Shown: positions 11,286 through 25,864, counted from the stretch's first letter. The stretch: DNA of 64,000 nucleotides from Cordilura impudica (GCA_963682025.1 OY821521.1:167904209-167968208), one strand, 5' to 3'. Program-made: numbers and translations. The notes: generated from the sequence alone by a model not told the origin.

Positions 11286-11494
11286 AAATTAAAAATTAAA
11301 ATCTAAAAATTAAAAATTAAAAATTAAAAATTAAAATTAAAAATTAAAAATTAAAAATTAAAAATTAAAAATTAAAAATTAAAAACTAAAAATTAAAAAT
11401 TAAAAATTAAAAATTAAAAATTAAAATTTAAAAATTAATAACAACTAAAAATAAAATATTAGAAATAAAAACTAAAAAAAAATAAAAATTCAAA
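11286..11494 (+). repeat. Transition block: TTAAAAA units turning into TTATAAA
   Basis: The first 150 bp are units of TTAAAAA, the repeat that makes the 1606-3912 array. A short irregular patch (11440-11495) follows and the TTATAAA unit then takes over. The two units differ by one A-to-T change, so the block looks like the ancestral edge of the large array. Confidence 0.85.
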
Positions 11495-14400
11495 ATTATA
11501 AATTATAAATTATAAATTATAAATTATAAATTATAAATTATAAATTATAAATTATAAATTATAAATTATAAATTATAAATTATAAATTATAAATTATAAA
11601 TTATAAATTATAAATTATAAATTATAAATTATAAATTATAAATTATAAATTATAAATTATAAATTATAAATTATAAATTATAAATTATAAATTATAAATT
11701 ATAAATATAAATTATAAATTATAAATTATAAATTATAAATTATAAATTATAAATTATAAATTATAAATTATAAATTATAAATTATAAATTATAAATTATA
11801 AATTATAAATTAGTAAATTATAAATTATAAATTATAAATTATAAATTATAAATTATAAATTGTAAATTATAAATTATAAATTATAAATTATAAATTATAA
11901 ATTATAAATTATAAATTATAAATTATAAATTATAAATTATAATTATAAATTATAAATTATAAATTATAAATTATAAATTATAAATTATAAATTATAAATT
12001 ATAAATTATAAATTATAAATTATAAATTATAAATTATAAATTATAAATTATAAATTATAAATTATAAATTATAAATTATAAATTATAAATTATAAATTAT
12101 AAATTATAAATTATAAATTATAAATTATAATTATAAATTATAAATTATAAATTATAAATTATAAATTATAAATTATAAATTATAAATTATAAATTATAAA
12201 TTATAAATTATAAATTATAAATTATAAATTATAAATTATAAATTATAAATTAAATATTATAAATTATAAATTATAAATATAAATTATAAATTATAAATTA
12301 TAAATTATAAATTATAAATTATAAATTATAAATTATAAATTATAAATTATAAATTATAAATTATAAATTATAAATTATAAATTATAAATTATAAATTATA
12401 AATTATAAATTATAAATTATAAATTATAAATTATAAATTATAAATTATAAATTATAAATTATAAATTAAAAATTATAAATTATAAATTATAAATTATAAA
12501 TTATAAATTATAAATTATAAATTATAATTATAAATTATAAATTATAAATTATAAATTATAAATTATAAATTATAAATTATAAATTATAAATTATAAATTA
12601 TAAATTATAAATTATAAATTATAAATTATAAATTATAAATATAAATTATAAATTATAAATTATAAATTATAAATTATAAATTATAAATTATAAATTATAA
12701 ATTATAAATTATAAATTATAAATTATAAATTATAAATTATAAATTATAAATTATAAATTATAAATTATAATTATAAATTATAAATTATAAATTATAAATT
12801 ATAAATTACTTTCTAAATTATAAATTATAAATTATAATTATAAATTATAAATTATAAATTATAAATTATAAATTATAAATTATAAATTATAAATTATAAA
12901 TTAATTATAAATTATAAATTATAAATTATAAATTATAAATTATAAATTATAAATTATAAATTATAAATTATAAATTATAAATTATAAATTATAAATTATA
13001 AATTATAAATTATAAATTATAAATTATAAATTATAAATTATAAATTATAAATTATAAATTATAAATTATAAATTATAAATTATAAATTATAAATTATAAA
13101 TTATAAATTATAAATTATAAATTATAAATTATAAATTATAAATTATAAATTATAAATTATAAATTATAAATTATAAATTATAAATTATAAATTATAAATT
13201 ATAAATTATAAATTATAAATTATAAATTATAAATTATAAATTATAAATTATAAATTATAAATTATAAATTATAAATTATAAATTATAAATTATAATTATA
13301 AATTATAAATTATAAATTATAAATTATAAATTATAAATTATAAATTATAAATTATAAATTATAAATTATAAATTATAAATTATAAATTATAAATTATAAA
13401 TTATAAATTATAAATTATAAATTATAAATTATAAATTATAAATTATAAATTATAAATTATAAATTATAAATTATAAATTATAAATTATAAATTATAAATT
13501 ATAAATTATAAATTATAAATTATAAATTATAAATTATAAATTATAAATTATAAATTATAAATTATAAATTATAAATTATAAATTATAAATTATAAATTAT
13601 AAATTATAAATTATAAATTTAAATTATAAATTATAAATTATAAATTATAAATTATAAATATAAATTATAAATTATAAATTATAAATTATAAAATTATAAA
13701 TTATAAATTATAAATTATAAATTATAAATTATAAATTATAAATTATAAATTATAAATTATAAATTATAAATTATAAATTATAAATTATAAATTATAAATT
13801 ATAAATTATAAATTATAAATTATAAATTATAAATTATAAATTATAAATTATAAATTATAAATTATAAATTATAAATTATAAATTATAAATTATAAATTAT
13901 AAATTATAAATTATAAATTATAAATTATAAATTATAAATTATAAATTATAAATTATAAATTATAAATTATAAATTGTAAATTATAAATTATAAATTATAA
14001 ATTATAAATTATAAATTATAAATTATAAATTATAAATTATAATTATAAATTATAAATTATAAATTATAAATTATAAATTATAAATTATAAATTATAAATT
14101 ATAAATTATAAATTATAAATTATAAATTATAAATTATAAATTATAAATTATAAATTATAAATTATAAATTATAAATTATAAATTATAAATTATAAATTAT
14201 AAATTATAAATTATAAATTATAAATTATAAATTATAAATTATAAATTATAAATTATAAATTATAAATTATAAATTATAAATTATAAATTATAAATTATAA
14301 ATTATAAATTATAAATTATAAATTATAAATTATAAATTATAAAATTATAAATTATAAATTATAAATTATAAATTATAATTATAAATTATAAATTATAAAT

Positions 14401-17400
14401 TATAAATTATAAATTATAAATTATAAATTATAAATTATAAATTATAAATTATAAATTATAAATTATAAATTAATAAATTATAAATTATAAATTATAAATT
14501 ATAAATTATAAATTATAAATTATAAATTATAATTATAAATTATAAATTATAAATTATAAATTATAAATTATAAATTATAAATTATAAATTATAAATTATA
14601 AATTATAAATTATAAATTATAAATTATAAATTATAAATTATAAATTATAAATTATAAATTATAAATTATAATTATAAATTATAAATTATAAATTATAAAT
14701 TATAAATTATAAATTATAAATTATAAATTATAAATTATAAATTATAAATTATAAATTATAAATTATAAATTATAAATTATAAATTATAAATTATAAATTA
14801 TAAATTATAAATTATAAATTATAAATTATAAATTATAAATTATAAATTATAAATTATAAATTATAAATTATAAATTATAAATTATAAATTATAAATTATA
14901 AATTATAAATTATAAATTATAAATTATAAATTATAAATTATAAATTATAAATTATAAATTATAAATTATAAATTATAAATTATAAATTATAAATTATAAA
15001 TTATAAATTATAAATTATAAATTATAAATTATAATTATAAATTATAAATTATAAATTATAAATTATAAATTATAAATTATAAATTATAAATTATAAATTA
15101 TAAATTATAAATTATAAATTATAAATTATAAATTATAAATTATAAATTATAAATTATAAATTATAATTATAAATTATAAATTATAAATTATAAATTATAA
15201 ATTATAAATTATAAATTATAAATTATAAATTATAAATTATAAATTATAAATTATAAATTATAAATTATAAATTATAAATTATAAATTATAAATTATAAAT
15301 TATAAATTATAAATTATAAATTATAAATTATAAATTATAAATTATAAATTATAAATTATAAATTATAAATTATAAATTATAAATTATAAATTATAAATTA
15401 TAAATTATAAATTATAATTATAAATTATAAATATAAATTATAAATTATAAATTATAAATTATAAATTATAAATTATAAATTATAAATTATAAATTATAAA
15501 TTATAAATTATAAATTATAAATTATAAATTATAAATTATAAATTATAAATTATAAATTATAAATTATAAATTATAAATTATAAATTATAAATTATAAATT
15601 ATAAATTATAAATTATAAATTATAAATTATAAATTATAAATTATAAATTATAAATTATAAATTATAAATTATAAATTATAAATTATAAATTATAAATTAT
15701 AAATTATAAATTATAAATTATAATTATAAATTATAAATTATAAATTATAAATTATAAATTATAAATTATAAATTATAAATTATAAATTATAAATTATAAA
15801 TTATAAATTATAAATTATAAATTATAAATTAATTATAAATTATAAATTATAAATTATAAATTATAAATTATAAATTATAAATTATAAATTATAAATTATA
15901 AATTATAAATTATAAATTATAAATTATAAATTATAAATTATAATTATAAATTATAAATTATAAATTATAATAAATTATAAATTATAAATTATAAATTATA
16001 AATTATAAATTATAAATTATAAATTATAAATTATAAATTATAAATTATAAATTATAAATTATAAATTATAAATTATAAATTATAAATTATAAATTATAAA
16101 TTATAAATTATAAATTATAAATTATAAATTATAAATTATAAATTATAAATATAAATTATAAATTATAAATTATAAATTATAAATTATAAATTATAAATTA
16201 TAAATTATAAATTATAAATTATAAATTATAAATTATAAATTAAATTATAAATTATAAATTATAAATTATAAATTATAAATTATATAATTATAAATTATAA
16301 ATTATAAATTATAATTATAAATTATAAATTATAAATTATAAATTATAAATTATAAATTATAAATTATAAATTATAAATTATAAATTATAAATTATAAATT
16401 ATAAATTATAAAAAATTATAAATTATAAATTATAATTATAAATTATAAATTATAAATTATAAATTATAAATTATAAATTATAAATTATAAATTATAAATT
16501 ATAAATTATAAATTATAAATTATAAATTATAAATTATAAATTATAAATTATAAATTATAAATTATAAATTATAATTTATAATTTATAAATTATAAATTAT
16601 AAATTATAAATTATAAATTATAAATTATAAATTATAAATTATAAATTATAAATTATAAATTATAAATTATAAATTATAAATTATAAATTATAAATTATAA
16701 ATTATAAATTATAATTATAAATTATAAATTATAAATTATAAATTATAAATTATAAATTATAAATTATAAATTATAAATTATAAATTATAAATTATAAATT
16801 ATAAATTATAAATTATAAATTATAAATTATAAATTATAAATTATAAATTATAAATTATAAATTATAAATTATAAATTATAAATTATAAATTATAAATTAT
16901 AAATTATAAATTATAAATTATAAATTATAAATTATAAATTATAAATTATAAATTATAAATTAAATTATAAATTATAAATTATAAATTATAAATTATAAAT
17001 AAATTATAAATTATAAATTATAAATTAAAATTATAAATTATAAATTATAAATTATAAATTATAAATTATAAATTATAAATTATAAATTATAAATTATAAA
17101 TTATAAATTATAAATTTAAAATTATAAATTATAAATTATAAATTATAAATTATAAATTATAAATTATAAATTATAAATTATAAATTATAAATTATAAATT
17201 ATAAATTATAAATTATAAATTATAAATTATAAATTATAAATTATAAATTATAAATTATAAATTATAAATTATAAATTATAAATTATAAATTATAAATTAT
17301 AAATTATAAATTATAAATTATAAATTATAAATTATAAATTATAAATTATAAATTATAAATTATAAATATAAATTATAAATTATAAATTATAAATTATAAA

Positions 17401-20400
17401 TTATAAATTATAAATTATAAATTATAAATTATAAATTATAAATTATAAATTATAAATTATAAATTATAAATTATAATTAAATTATAAATTATAAATTATA
17501 AATTATAAATTATAAATTATAAATTATAAATTATAAATTATAAATTATAAATTATAAATTATAAATTATAAATTATAATTATAAATTATAAATTATAAAT
17601 TATAAATTATAAATTATAAATTATAAATTATAAATTATAAATTATAAATTATAAATTATAAATTATAAATTATAAATTATAAATTATAAATTATAAATTA
17701 TAAATTATAAATTATAAATTATAAATTATAAATTATAAATTATAAATTATAAATTATAAATTATAAATTATAAATTATAAATTATAAATTATAAATTATA
17801 AATTATAAATTATAAATTATAAATTATAAATTATAAATTATAAATTATAAATTATAAATTATAAATTATAAATTATAAATTATAAATTATAAATTATAAA
17901 TTATAAATTATAAATTATAAATTATAAATTATAAATTATAAATTATAAATTATAATTATAAATTATAAATTATAAATTATAAATTATAAATTATAAATTA
18001 TAAATTATAAATTATAAATTATAAATTATAAATTATAAATTATAAATTATAAATTATAAATTATAAATTATAAATTATAAATTATAAATTATAAATTATA
18101 AATTATAAATTATAAATTATAAATTATAAATTATAAATTATAAATTATAAATTATAAATTAAAATTATAAATTATAAATTATAAATTATAAATTATAAAT
18201 TATAAATTATAAATTATAAATTATAAATTATAAATTATAAATTATAAATTATAAATTATAAATTATAAATTATAAATTATAAATTATAAATTATAAATTA
18301 TAAATTATAAATTATAAATTATAAATTATAAATTATAAATTATAAATTATAAATTATAAATTATAAATTATAAATTATAAATTATAAATTATAAATTATA
18401 AATTATAAATTATAAATTATAAATTATAAATTATAAATTATAAATTATAAATTATAAATTATAAATTATAAATTATAAATTATAAATTATAAATTATAAA
18501 TTATAAATTATAAATTATAAATTATAAATTATAAATTATAAATTATAAATTATAAATTATAAATTATAAATTATAAATTATAAATTATAAATTATAAATT
18601 ATAAATTATAAATTATAAATTATAAATTATAAATTATAAATTATAAATTATAAATTATAAATTATAAATTATAAATTATAAATTATAAATTATAAATTAT
18701 AAATTATAAATTATAAATTATAAATTATAAATTATAAATTATAAATTATAAATTATAAATTATAAATTATAAATTATAAATTATAAATTATAAATTATAA
18801 ATTATAAATTATAAATTATAAATTATAAATTATAAATTATAAATTATAAATTATAAATTATAAATTATAAATTATAAATTATAAATTATAAATTATAAAT
18901 TATAAATTATAAATTATAAATTATAAATTATAAATTATAAATTATAAATTATAAATTATAAATTATAAATTATAAATTATAAATTATAAATTATAAATTA
19001 TAAATTATAAATTATAAATTATAAATTATAAATTATAAATTATAAATTATAAATTATAAATTATAAATTATAAATTATAAATTATAAATTATAAATTATA
19101 AATTATAAATTATAAATTATAAATTATAAATTATAAATTATAAATTATAAATTATAAATTATAAATTATAAATTATAAATTATAAATTATAAATTATAAA
19201 TTATAAATTATAAATTATAAATTATAAATTATAAATTATAAATTATAAATTATAAATTATAAATTATAAATTATAAATTATAAATTATAAATTATAAATT
19301 ATAAATTATAAATTATAAATTATAAATTATAAATTATAAATTATAAATTATAAATTATAAATTATAAATTATAAATTATAAATTATAAATTATAAATTAT
19401 AAATTATAAATTATAAATTATAAATTATAAATTATAAATTATAAATTATAAATTATAAATTATAAATTATAAATTATAAATTATAAATTATAAATTATAA
19501 ATTATAAATTATAAATTATAAATTATAAATTATAAATTATAAATTATAAATTATAAATTATAAATTATAAATTATAAATTATAAATTATAAATTATAAAT
19601 TATAAATTATAAATTATAAATTATAAATTATAAATTATAAATTATAAATTATAAATTATAAATTATAAATTATAAATTATAAATTATAAATTATAAATTA
19701 TAAATTATAAATTATAAATTATAAATTATAAATTATAAATTATAAATTATAAATTATAAATTATAAATTATAAATTATAAATTATAAATTATAAATTATA
19801 AATTATAAATTATAAATTATAAATTATAAATTATAAATTATAAATTATAAATTATAAATTATAAATTATAAATTATAAATTATAAATTATAAATTATAAA
19901 TTATAAATTATAAATTATAAATTATAAATTATAAATTATAAATTATAAATTATAAATTATAAATTATAAATTATAAATTATAAATTATAAATTATAAATT
20001 ATAAATTATAAATTATAAATTATAAATTATAAATTATAAATTATAAATTATAAATTATAAATTATAAATTATAAATTATAAATTATAAATTATAAATTAT
20101 AAATTATAAATTATAAATTATAAATTATAAATTATAAATTATAAATTATAAATTATAAATTATAAATTATAAATTATAAATTATAAATTATAAATTATAA
20201 ATTATAAATTATAAATTATAAATTATAAATTATAAATTATAAATTATAAATTATAAATTATAAATTATAAATTATAAATTATAAATTATAAATTATAAAT
20301 TATAAATTATAAATTATAAATTATAAATTATAAATTATAAATTATAAATTATAAATTATAAATTATAAATTATAAATTATAAATTATAAATTATAAATTA

Positions 20401-22812
20401 TAAATTATAAATTATAAATTATAAATTATAAATTATAAATTATAAATTATAAATTATAAATTATAAATTATAAATTATAAATTATAAATTATAAATTATA
20501 AATTATAAATTATAAATTATAAATTATAAATTATAAATTATAAATTATAAATTATAAATTATAAATTATAAATTATAAATTATAAATTATAAATTATAAA
20601 TTATAAATTATAAATTATAAATTATAAATTATAAATTATAAATTATAAATTATAAATTATAAATTATAAATTATAAATTATAAATTATAAATTATAAATT
20701 ATAAATTATAAATTATAAATTATAAATTATAAATTATAAATTATAAATTATAAATTATAAATTATAAATTATAAATTATAAATTATAAATTATAAATTAT
20801 AAATTATAAATTATAAATTATAAATTATAAATTATAAATTATAAATTATAAATTATAAATTATAAATTATAAATTATAAATTATAAATTATAAATTATAA
20901 ATTATAAATTATAAATTATAAATTATAAATTATAAATTATAAATTATAAATTATAAATTATAAATTATAAATTATAAATTATAAATTATAAATTATAAAT
21001 TATAAATTATAAATTATAAATTATAAATTATAAATTATAAATTATAAATTATAAATTATAAATTATAAATTATAAATTATAAATTATAAATTATAAATTA
21101 TAAATTATAAATTATAAATTATAAATTATAAATTATAAATTATAAATTATAAATTATAAATTATAAATTATAAATTATAAATTATAAATTATAAATTATA
21201 AATTATAAATTATAAATTATAAATTATAAATTATAAATTATAAATTATAAATTATAAATTATAAATTATAAATTATAAATTATAAATTATAAATTATAAA
21301 TTATAAATTATAAATTATAAATTATAAATTATAAATTATAAATTATAAATTATAAATTATAAATTATAAATTATAAATTATAAATTATAAATTATAAATT
21401 ATAAATTATAAATTATAAATTATAAATTATAAATTATAAATTATAAATTATAAATTATAAATTATAAATTATAAATTATAAATTATAAATTATAAATTAT
21501 AAATTATAAATTATAAATTATAAATTATAAATTATAAATTATAAATTATAAATTATAAATTATAAATTATAAATTATAAATTATAAATTATAAATTATAA
21601 ATTATAAATTATAAATTATAAATTATAAATTATAAATTATAAATTATAAATTATAAATTATAAATTATAAATTATAAATTATAAATTATAAATTATAAAT
21701 TATAAATTATAAATTATAAATTATAAATTATAAATTATAAATTATAAATTATAAATTATAAATTATAAATTATAAATTATAAATTATAAATTATAAATTA
21801 TAAATTATAAATTATAAATTATAAATTATAAATTATAAATTATAAATTATAAATTATAAATTATAAATTATAAATTATAAATTATAAATTATAAATTATA
21901 AATTATAAATTATAAATTATAAATTATAAATTATAAATTATAAATTATAAATTATAAATTATAAATTATAAATTATAAATTATAAATTATAAATTATAAA
22001 TTATAAATTATAAATTATAAATTATAAATTATAAATTATAAATTATAAATTATAAATTATAAATTATAAATTATAAATTATAAATTATAAATTATAAATT
22101 ATAAATTATAAATTATAAATTATAAATTATAAATTATAAATTATAAATTATAAATTATAAATTATAAATTATAAATTATAAATTATAAATTATAAATTAT
22201 AAATTATAAATTATAAATTATAAATTATAAATTATAAATTATAAATTATAAATTATAAATTATAAATTATAAATTATAAATTATAAATTATAAATTATAA
22301 ATTATAAATTATAAATTATAAATTATAAATTATAAATTATAAATTATAAATTATAAATTATAAATTATAAATTATAAATTATAAATTATAAATTATAAAT
22401 TATAAATTATAAATTATAAATTATAAATTATAAATTATAAATTATAAATTATAAATTATAAATTATAAATTATAAATTATAAATTATAAATTATAAATTA
22501 TAAATTATAAATTATAAATTATAAATTATAAATTATAAATTATAAATTATAAATTATAAATTATAAATTATAAATTATAAATTATAAATTATAAATTATA
22601 AATTATAAATTATAAATTATAAATTATAAATTATAAATTATAAATTATAAATTATAAATTATAAATTATAAATTATAAATTATAAATTATAAATTATAAA
22701 TTATAAATTATAAATTATAAATTATAAATTATAAATTATAAATTATAAATTATAAATTATAAATTATAAATTATAAATTATAAATTATAAATTATAAATT
22801 ATAAATTATAAT
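11495..22812 (+). repeat. (TTATAAA)n satellite array, 11.3 kb
   Basis: About 1,600 head-to-tail copies of a 7-bp unit TTATAAA. G and C occur only in a handful of variants (near 11812, 11862, 12808-12813 and 13975). The left half, up to about 18170, has frequent one-base indels, mostly TTATAATTATAAA with one A missing, plus a small inverted patch near 16570-16590. From about 18175 to 22805 the array appears perfect. Every unit contains TATAAAT, a TATA-box-like string, but nothing shows promoter activity. Copy number and homogeneity may be affected by assembly. Confidence 0.97.
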
Positions 22813-23345
22813 TACATTAATATCTGATGGACAAGTAAAAATTGGCAAGGCTTTCCCTTTTATAGTACTTCAGTTATATTGTAGCATATGTTTACTTTGT
22901 ATGGGTGGTGTCATGACTATTTTTTGTTAGACTAATCACATGAACAATTTATGGGCTCACGCAAAGTCCCAAAGGTTTCACTACAACAGCACTCCAGATA
23001 TATGACTTTTAATAATATTTGTCTTGCATGGGGGTGTCACGCCCCTTGGTCCGATCCCGCTCACATTTTGCCCGAATACTCACATAAATAACAGATGACC
23101 TCAAACCAATTTTCAAGCTGTCTCTGTCATAGTAGTCGAGATATATTATATTGAATAATTGCTTTGTATGAGAGGTGCCACGCCCACTTATCCGATCCCG
23201 CCCATTTTCGGCGTGGTTTTTAATATTGATGAAAGGTGACTTCATACAAATTTCCAAAGCACTCCCTGCCATAGTACTCAATATATATTATTATTAAAAG
23301 TTCATTTTGTATGGGAAGTGCCACGCCCAATAAGAATTCTGCATC
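22813..23345 (-). mobile_element. Hel-1 internal tandem units, inverted fragment
   Basis: Four diverged units of the type CTTTGTATGGG..GGTGCCACGCCCA..(G)ATCCCGCCCATTTT recur at about 22897, 23024, 23162 and 23310. They are the reverse complement of the units in the Helitron at 40635-41531. Neither Helitron end is visible. The fragment directly abuts the 11 kb satellite. A 90-codon minus-strand frame here is a by-product of the repeat. Confidence 0.75.
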
Positions 23346-23395
23346 TCGCTTTTATATACATACATACATATAGATTTTAGAACATGAGTTTAAAC

Positions 23396-23467
23396 CAGGG
23401 CTGTGGAGTCGTAGTCGGAGTTGTGGAATCAGAGTTTTAACTAGTTTTTGACGACTCCACAGCCCTG
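23396..23467. mobile_element. 72-bp hAT-type MITE with 8-bp target duplication
   Basis: The element starts CAGGGCTGTGGAGTCGT and ends with its reverse complement (17-bp terminal inverted repeats, 23396-23412 and 23451-23467). It is flanked by GTTTAAAC (23388-23395) and CTTTAAAC (23468-23475), an 8-bp target duplication with one later change. CAGGG ends with 8-bp duplications are typical of hAT elements, and this 'CAGGGCTGTGGAGTCG' MITE type is widespread in arthropods. It is non-autonomous. Confidence 0.9.
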
Positions 23468-23475
23468 CTTTAAAC

Positions 23476-24689
23476 ATAATGTAATTTTCACAAATCTTCT
23501 GAAGCCTGTAAAAATTTTTTGTCCAGAGTTTATAATATTTGATTTTGAAAATAATCGGGTACCCGGTTTGTTTCAATTTTATATACATCACTATAGAGGA
23601 ATCTATTGTGTTTTATTTTTTTTTTTTTTAATTCATGCTACAAATTGGTTTTCTTATGGTATAAATTTGAAAAAAAACCCCTTAATCTAAGGGGAAACCC
23701 GGCATAGTAGTAACACTGACACAAAAACAAGTGATAAATTACGAATCTCTGTCTAAATTTTACCTTAAAAAATTAGTTGTAGCTCATTTGACTCTCAAAA
23801 TCTCATCTCTTTTTATGGCCAACTAAAAACCTTGTAGTTATGCCAAATGCAAAATTGTTGCAAACATTGTTAAATATTTGCAACGTTGTTGCTTATGTCT
23901 TTGACATTTATGCCACACAACTGTTTAGTGTAATTATCTTCAAAAAGTTGCTGAAAAAAAAACGAGTAGCAAAAATTTTATAAAACTTAGCTTTTTTTTT
24001 TTAAGATCGCTTAACAAAAGTTCAATTCCCAACATTGATGTCATTTTGGCAGGATTTTTATTAACCAAAGCATTTTTATACACTTTCTTTAGTTTAATGC
24101 TCATGTGATTTTAACAACCCTAAGTTGTAATGGCAGTTGGCAGTTGTGGCTCAAAACTGCTGTAAATGTTGTTGCTTATGAAGTTTGTGATGTTGTGTTG
24201 TTTTTGTTCTTGTCATTGCTACCGGTACCGAAAAACAGCATTAAAGTATTTAGTTACTCTGGCAAAACTACTTAATGCTACATCATCAAAAAAATAAAAA
24301 CAATTTATGCCCCCAACACCTATGAGAGATGTACATCATGTATATATGCATTGCATATGGGGTATTTCATATAAAGATTTTTTGGTATATTAAAAATGTA
24401 TATTAAAAATGTATTTTACGCATTTTTTGCACAAATATAACTTAAACATATATTTTAACTTAACATATATTTTGGTTTATCAAGTTTTAAAGATATTTAA
24501 AGATTGAAATTTGATGCTAGGAAAATTTTTTTCAACCCAAATATAATATTGAGTATACAGTGCAAGAGCAATTATTGGAGGGGAGAATTTCCAAGTCATA
24601 GCGAAAGCACTAGGCCAGTTTAATAAAACTTCCAAAGGGTTAGGCGTTATGAGACCAAAAATTTCATATTTTTTTCATATTTTGATGTT
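23476..24689. other. Non-coding DNA, unique-looking, no gene seen
   Basis: This part is less monotonous than its surroundings (for example the region 23700-24300 with GTTGCAACGTTG-like strings) and may be host intronic or intergenic sequence. I found no long frame, splice-consistent exon, RNA gene or transposon end. Confidence 0.5.
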
Positions 24690-24800
24690 TTTTTGCTTAG
24701 TTTTTCATTTATAACTCAAGAACCATTGATGATTTCTCATATCATTCTTCAGAAAAAAGCCTCAGTTATTCAAGTTGGACTAACTTTATCCAATGGCATA
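24690..24800 (+). repeat. Left arm of an inverted repeat around RC-A copy B
   Basis: TTTGCTTAGTTTTTC, then CTCAAGAACCATT and GATTTCTCAT recur in reverse complement at about 25757-25855, on the other side of RC-A copy B. The match is imperfect. The arms may be an older repeat or transposon interrupted by RC-A, or two inverted copies of one family. Confidence 0.6.
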
Positions 24801-24921
24801 TTGAAACACTTTGTCCCCTTTTTATTAGCAATTTTTTGTATAATGGTTAGTATTTATTGTAAGAGTGGATGAGGCGTTTACGTATGAGTGATATTTTTAT
24901 ATTATAGCGAACATATCAGTA

Positions 24922-25709
24922 TTTTTATACCCTATACCACTATGTGGTTTGGGTATAATGACTTTGTGCTGCTGTTTGTAACAACCAAAAATATTTGACC
25001 TAGACCCATCTTTAATTATACCGATCGAATCAGAATTACTTTCTGAGTTGATTTAACAATGTCCGTCCGTCCGTCCGTCCGTCCGTCTGTGTGTCCATGT
25101 AAACCTTGTAATCAAACTGCAGGTCGCAAATATGAATATGTTTTCATGAAATTTGGTATATAAGCTTTTATCGGCCATGGGATGAACGCTATTGAAATTG
25201 GTGAGAATCGGTCCATGTTCAGACCTAGCCCCCATACAAATTACCCCTATGAAATCGACATAAATTGCCATAAGATCCAAATTGTCATATAGATCTTACT
25301 CAAATTGGGTTTGTATGCGTTCATTACATCCATTAATGAGTAGTCCAAAAATGATCCCTTTGACCCCGTATAGAGCTGCTTCCCGATCTTCACTTAAATC
25401 TATTAAAAAACAAAAATATTGCACTGATTCTTCTCAAATTTTGTTTGTAAATATTTTTGCAAAATACAAGAGACTTTACCAAACATGATCAGGATTGGTC
25501 CATTTTTGGACCAAGTCCCTATATAGATATAGCATCCGATATGAACTTTTTCGTATCTGCAGCCAAAAATTTTAATAAAAATCCCACTCAAATTTGGTTT
25601 TTGCTTATTTTCTATGTCCAGTTAGTTGGGCCTAAGAGATAGGGTCTTTAAACGCATGGTATAGGGTATCGTATAGTCGGTCAAGACCGACTATAATTTT
25701 CTTACTTGT
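24922..25709 (+). mobile_element. RC-A copy B: complete DINE-1/Helentron-like element
   Basis: The best-preserved RC-A copy, about 790 bp. Subterminal inverted repeats ATACCCTATACCA (24927-24939) and TGGTATAGGGTAT (25657-25669) are exact complements. A GTCCGTCC microsatellite lies at about 25061-25095. The 3' hairpin at 25673-25694 has perfect 10-bp arms (ATAGTCGGTC / GACCGACTAT), followed by AATTTTCTTACTTG and T-rich flank. It is non-coding, so movement would need enzymes from an autonomous Helentron elsewhere. Frames on either strand are chance. Confidence 0.8.
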
Positions 25710-25756
25710 TTTATTCTACCTTTTTGCATGGATATATTAATAAAAATTATTTCTTT

Positions 25757-25855
25757 AAGCCGTAGCTATAATTTTACGGAAAATGAAATGAGAAATCACT
25801 AATGGTTCTTGAGCTATAGTAGAAAAACTAAGCAAACAAAGAGCAAGATAAGAAC
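25757..25855 (-). repeat. Right arm of the inverted repeat around RC-A copy B
   Basis: The reverse complement of this stretch matches 24690-24800 (AATGGTTCTTGAG and AAAACTAAGCAAA are the clearest shared strings). It lies between RC-A copies B and C. Confidence 0.6.
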
Positions 25856-25864
25856 AAAAATATC

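Noticed and set aside
11495..22812. Array as a giant promoter block because of repeated TATAAA
   Set aside because: The string follows automatically from the satellite unit; there is no adjacent gene or initiator evidence.
23009..23281. 90-codon minus-strand frame, and its look-alike at 40686-40949 on the plus strand
   Set aside because: They resemble each other only because both lie in the 141-bp tandem units of Hel-1; the frame is not kept across units.
25053..25591. Several 60-75 codon frames on both strands in RC-A copy B (and 6525-6728 in copy A)
   Set aside because: They are similar only because the element copies are similar; frames are broken in copy C and the family is non-coding.
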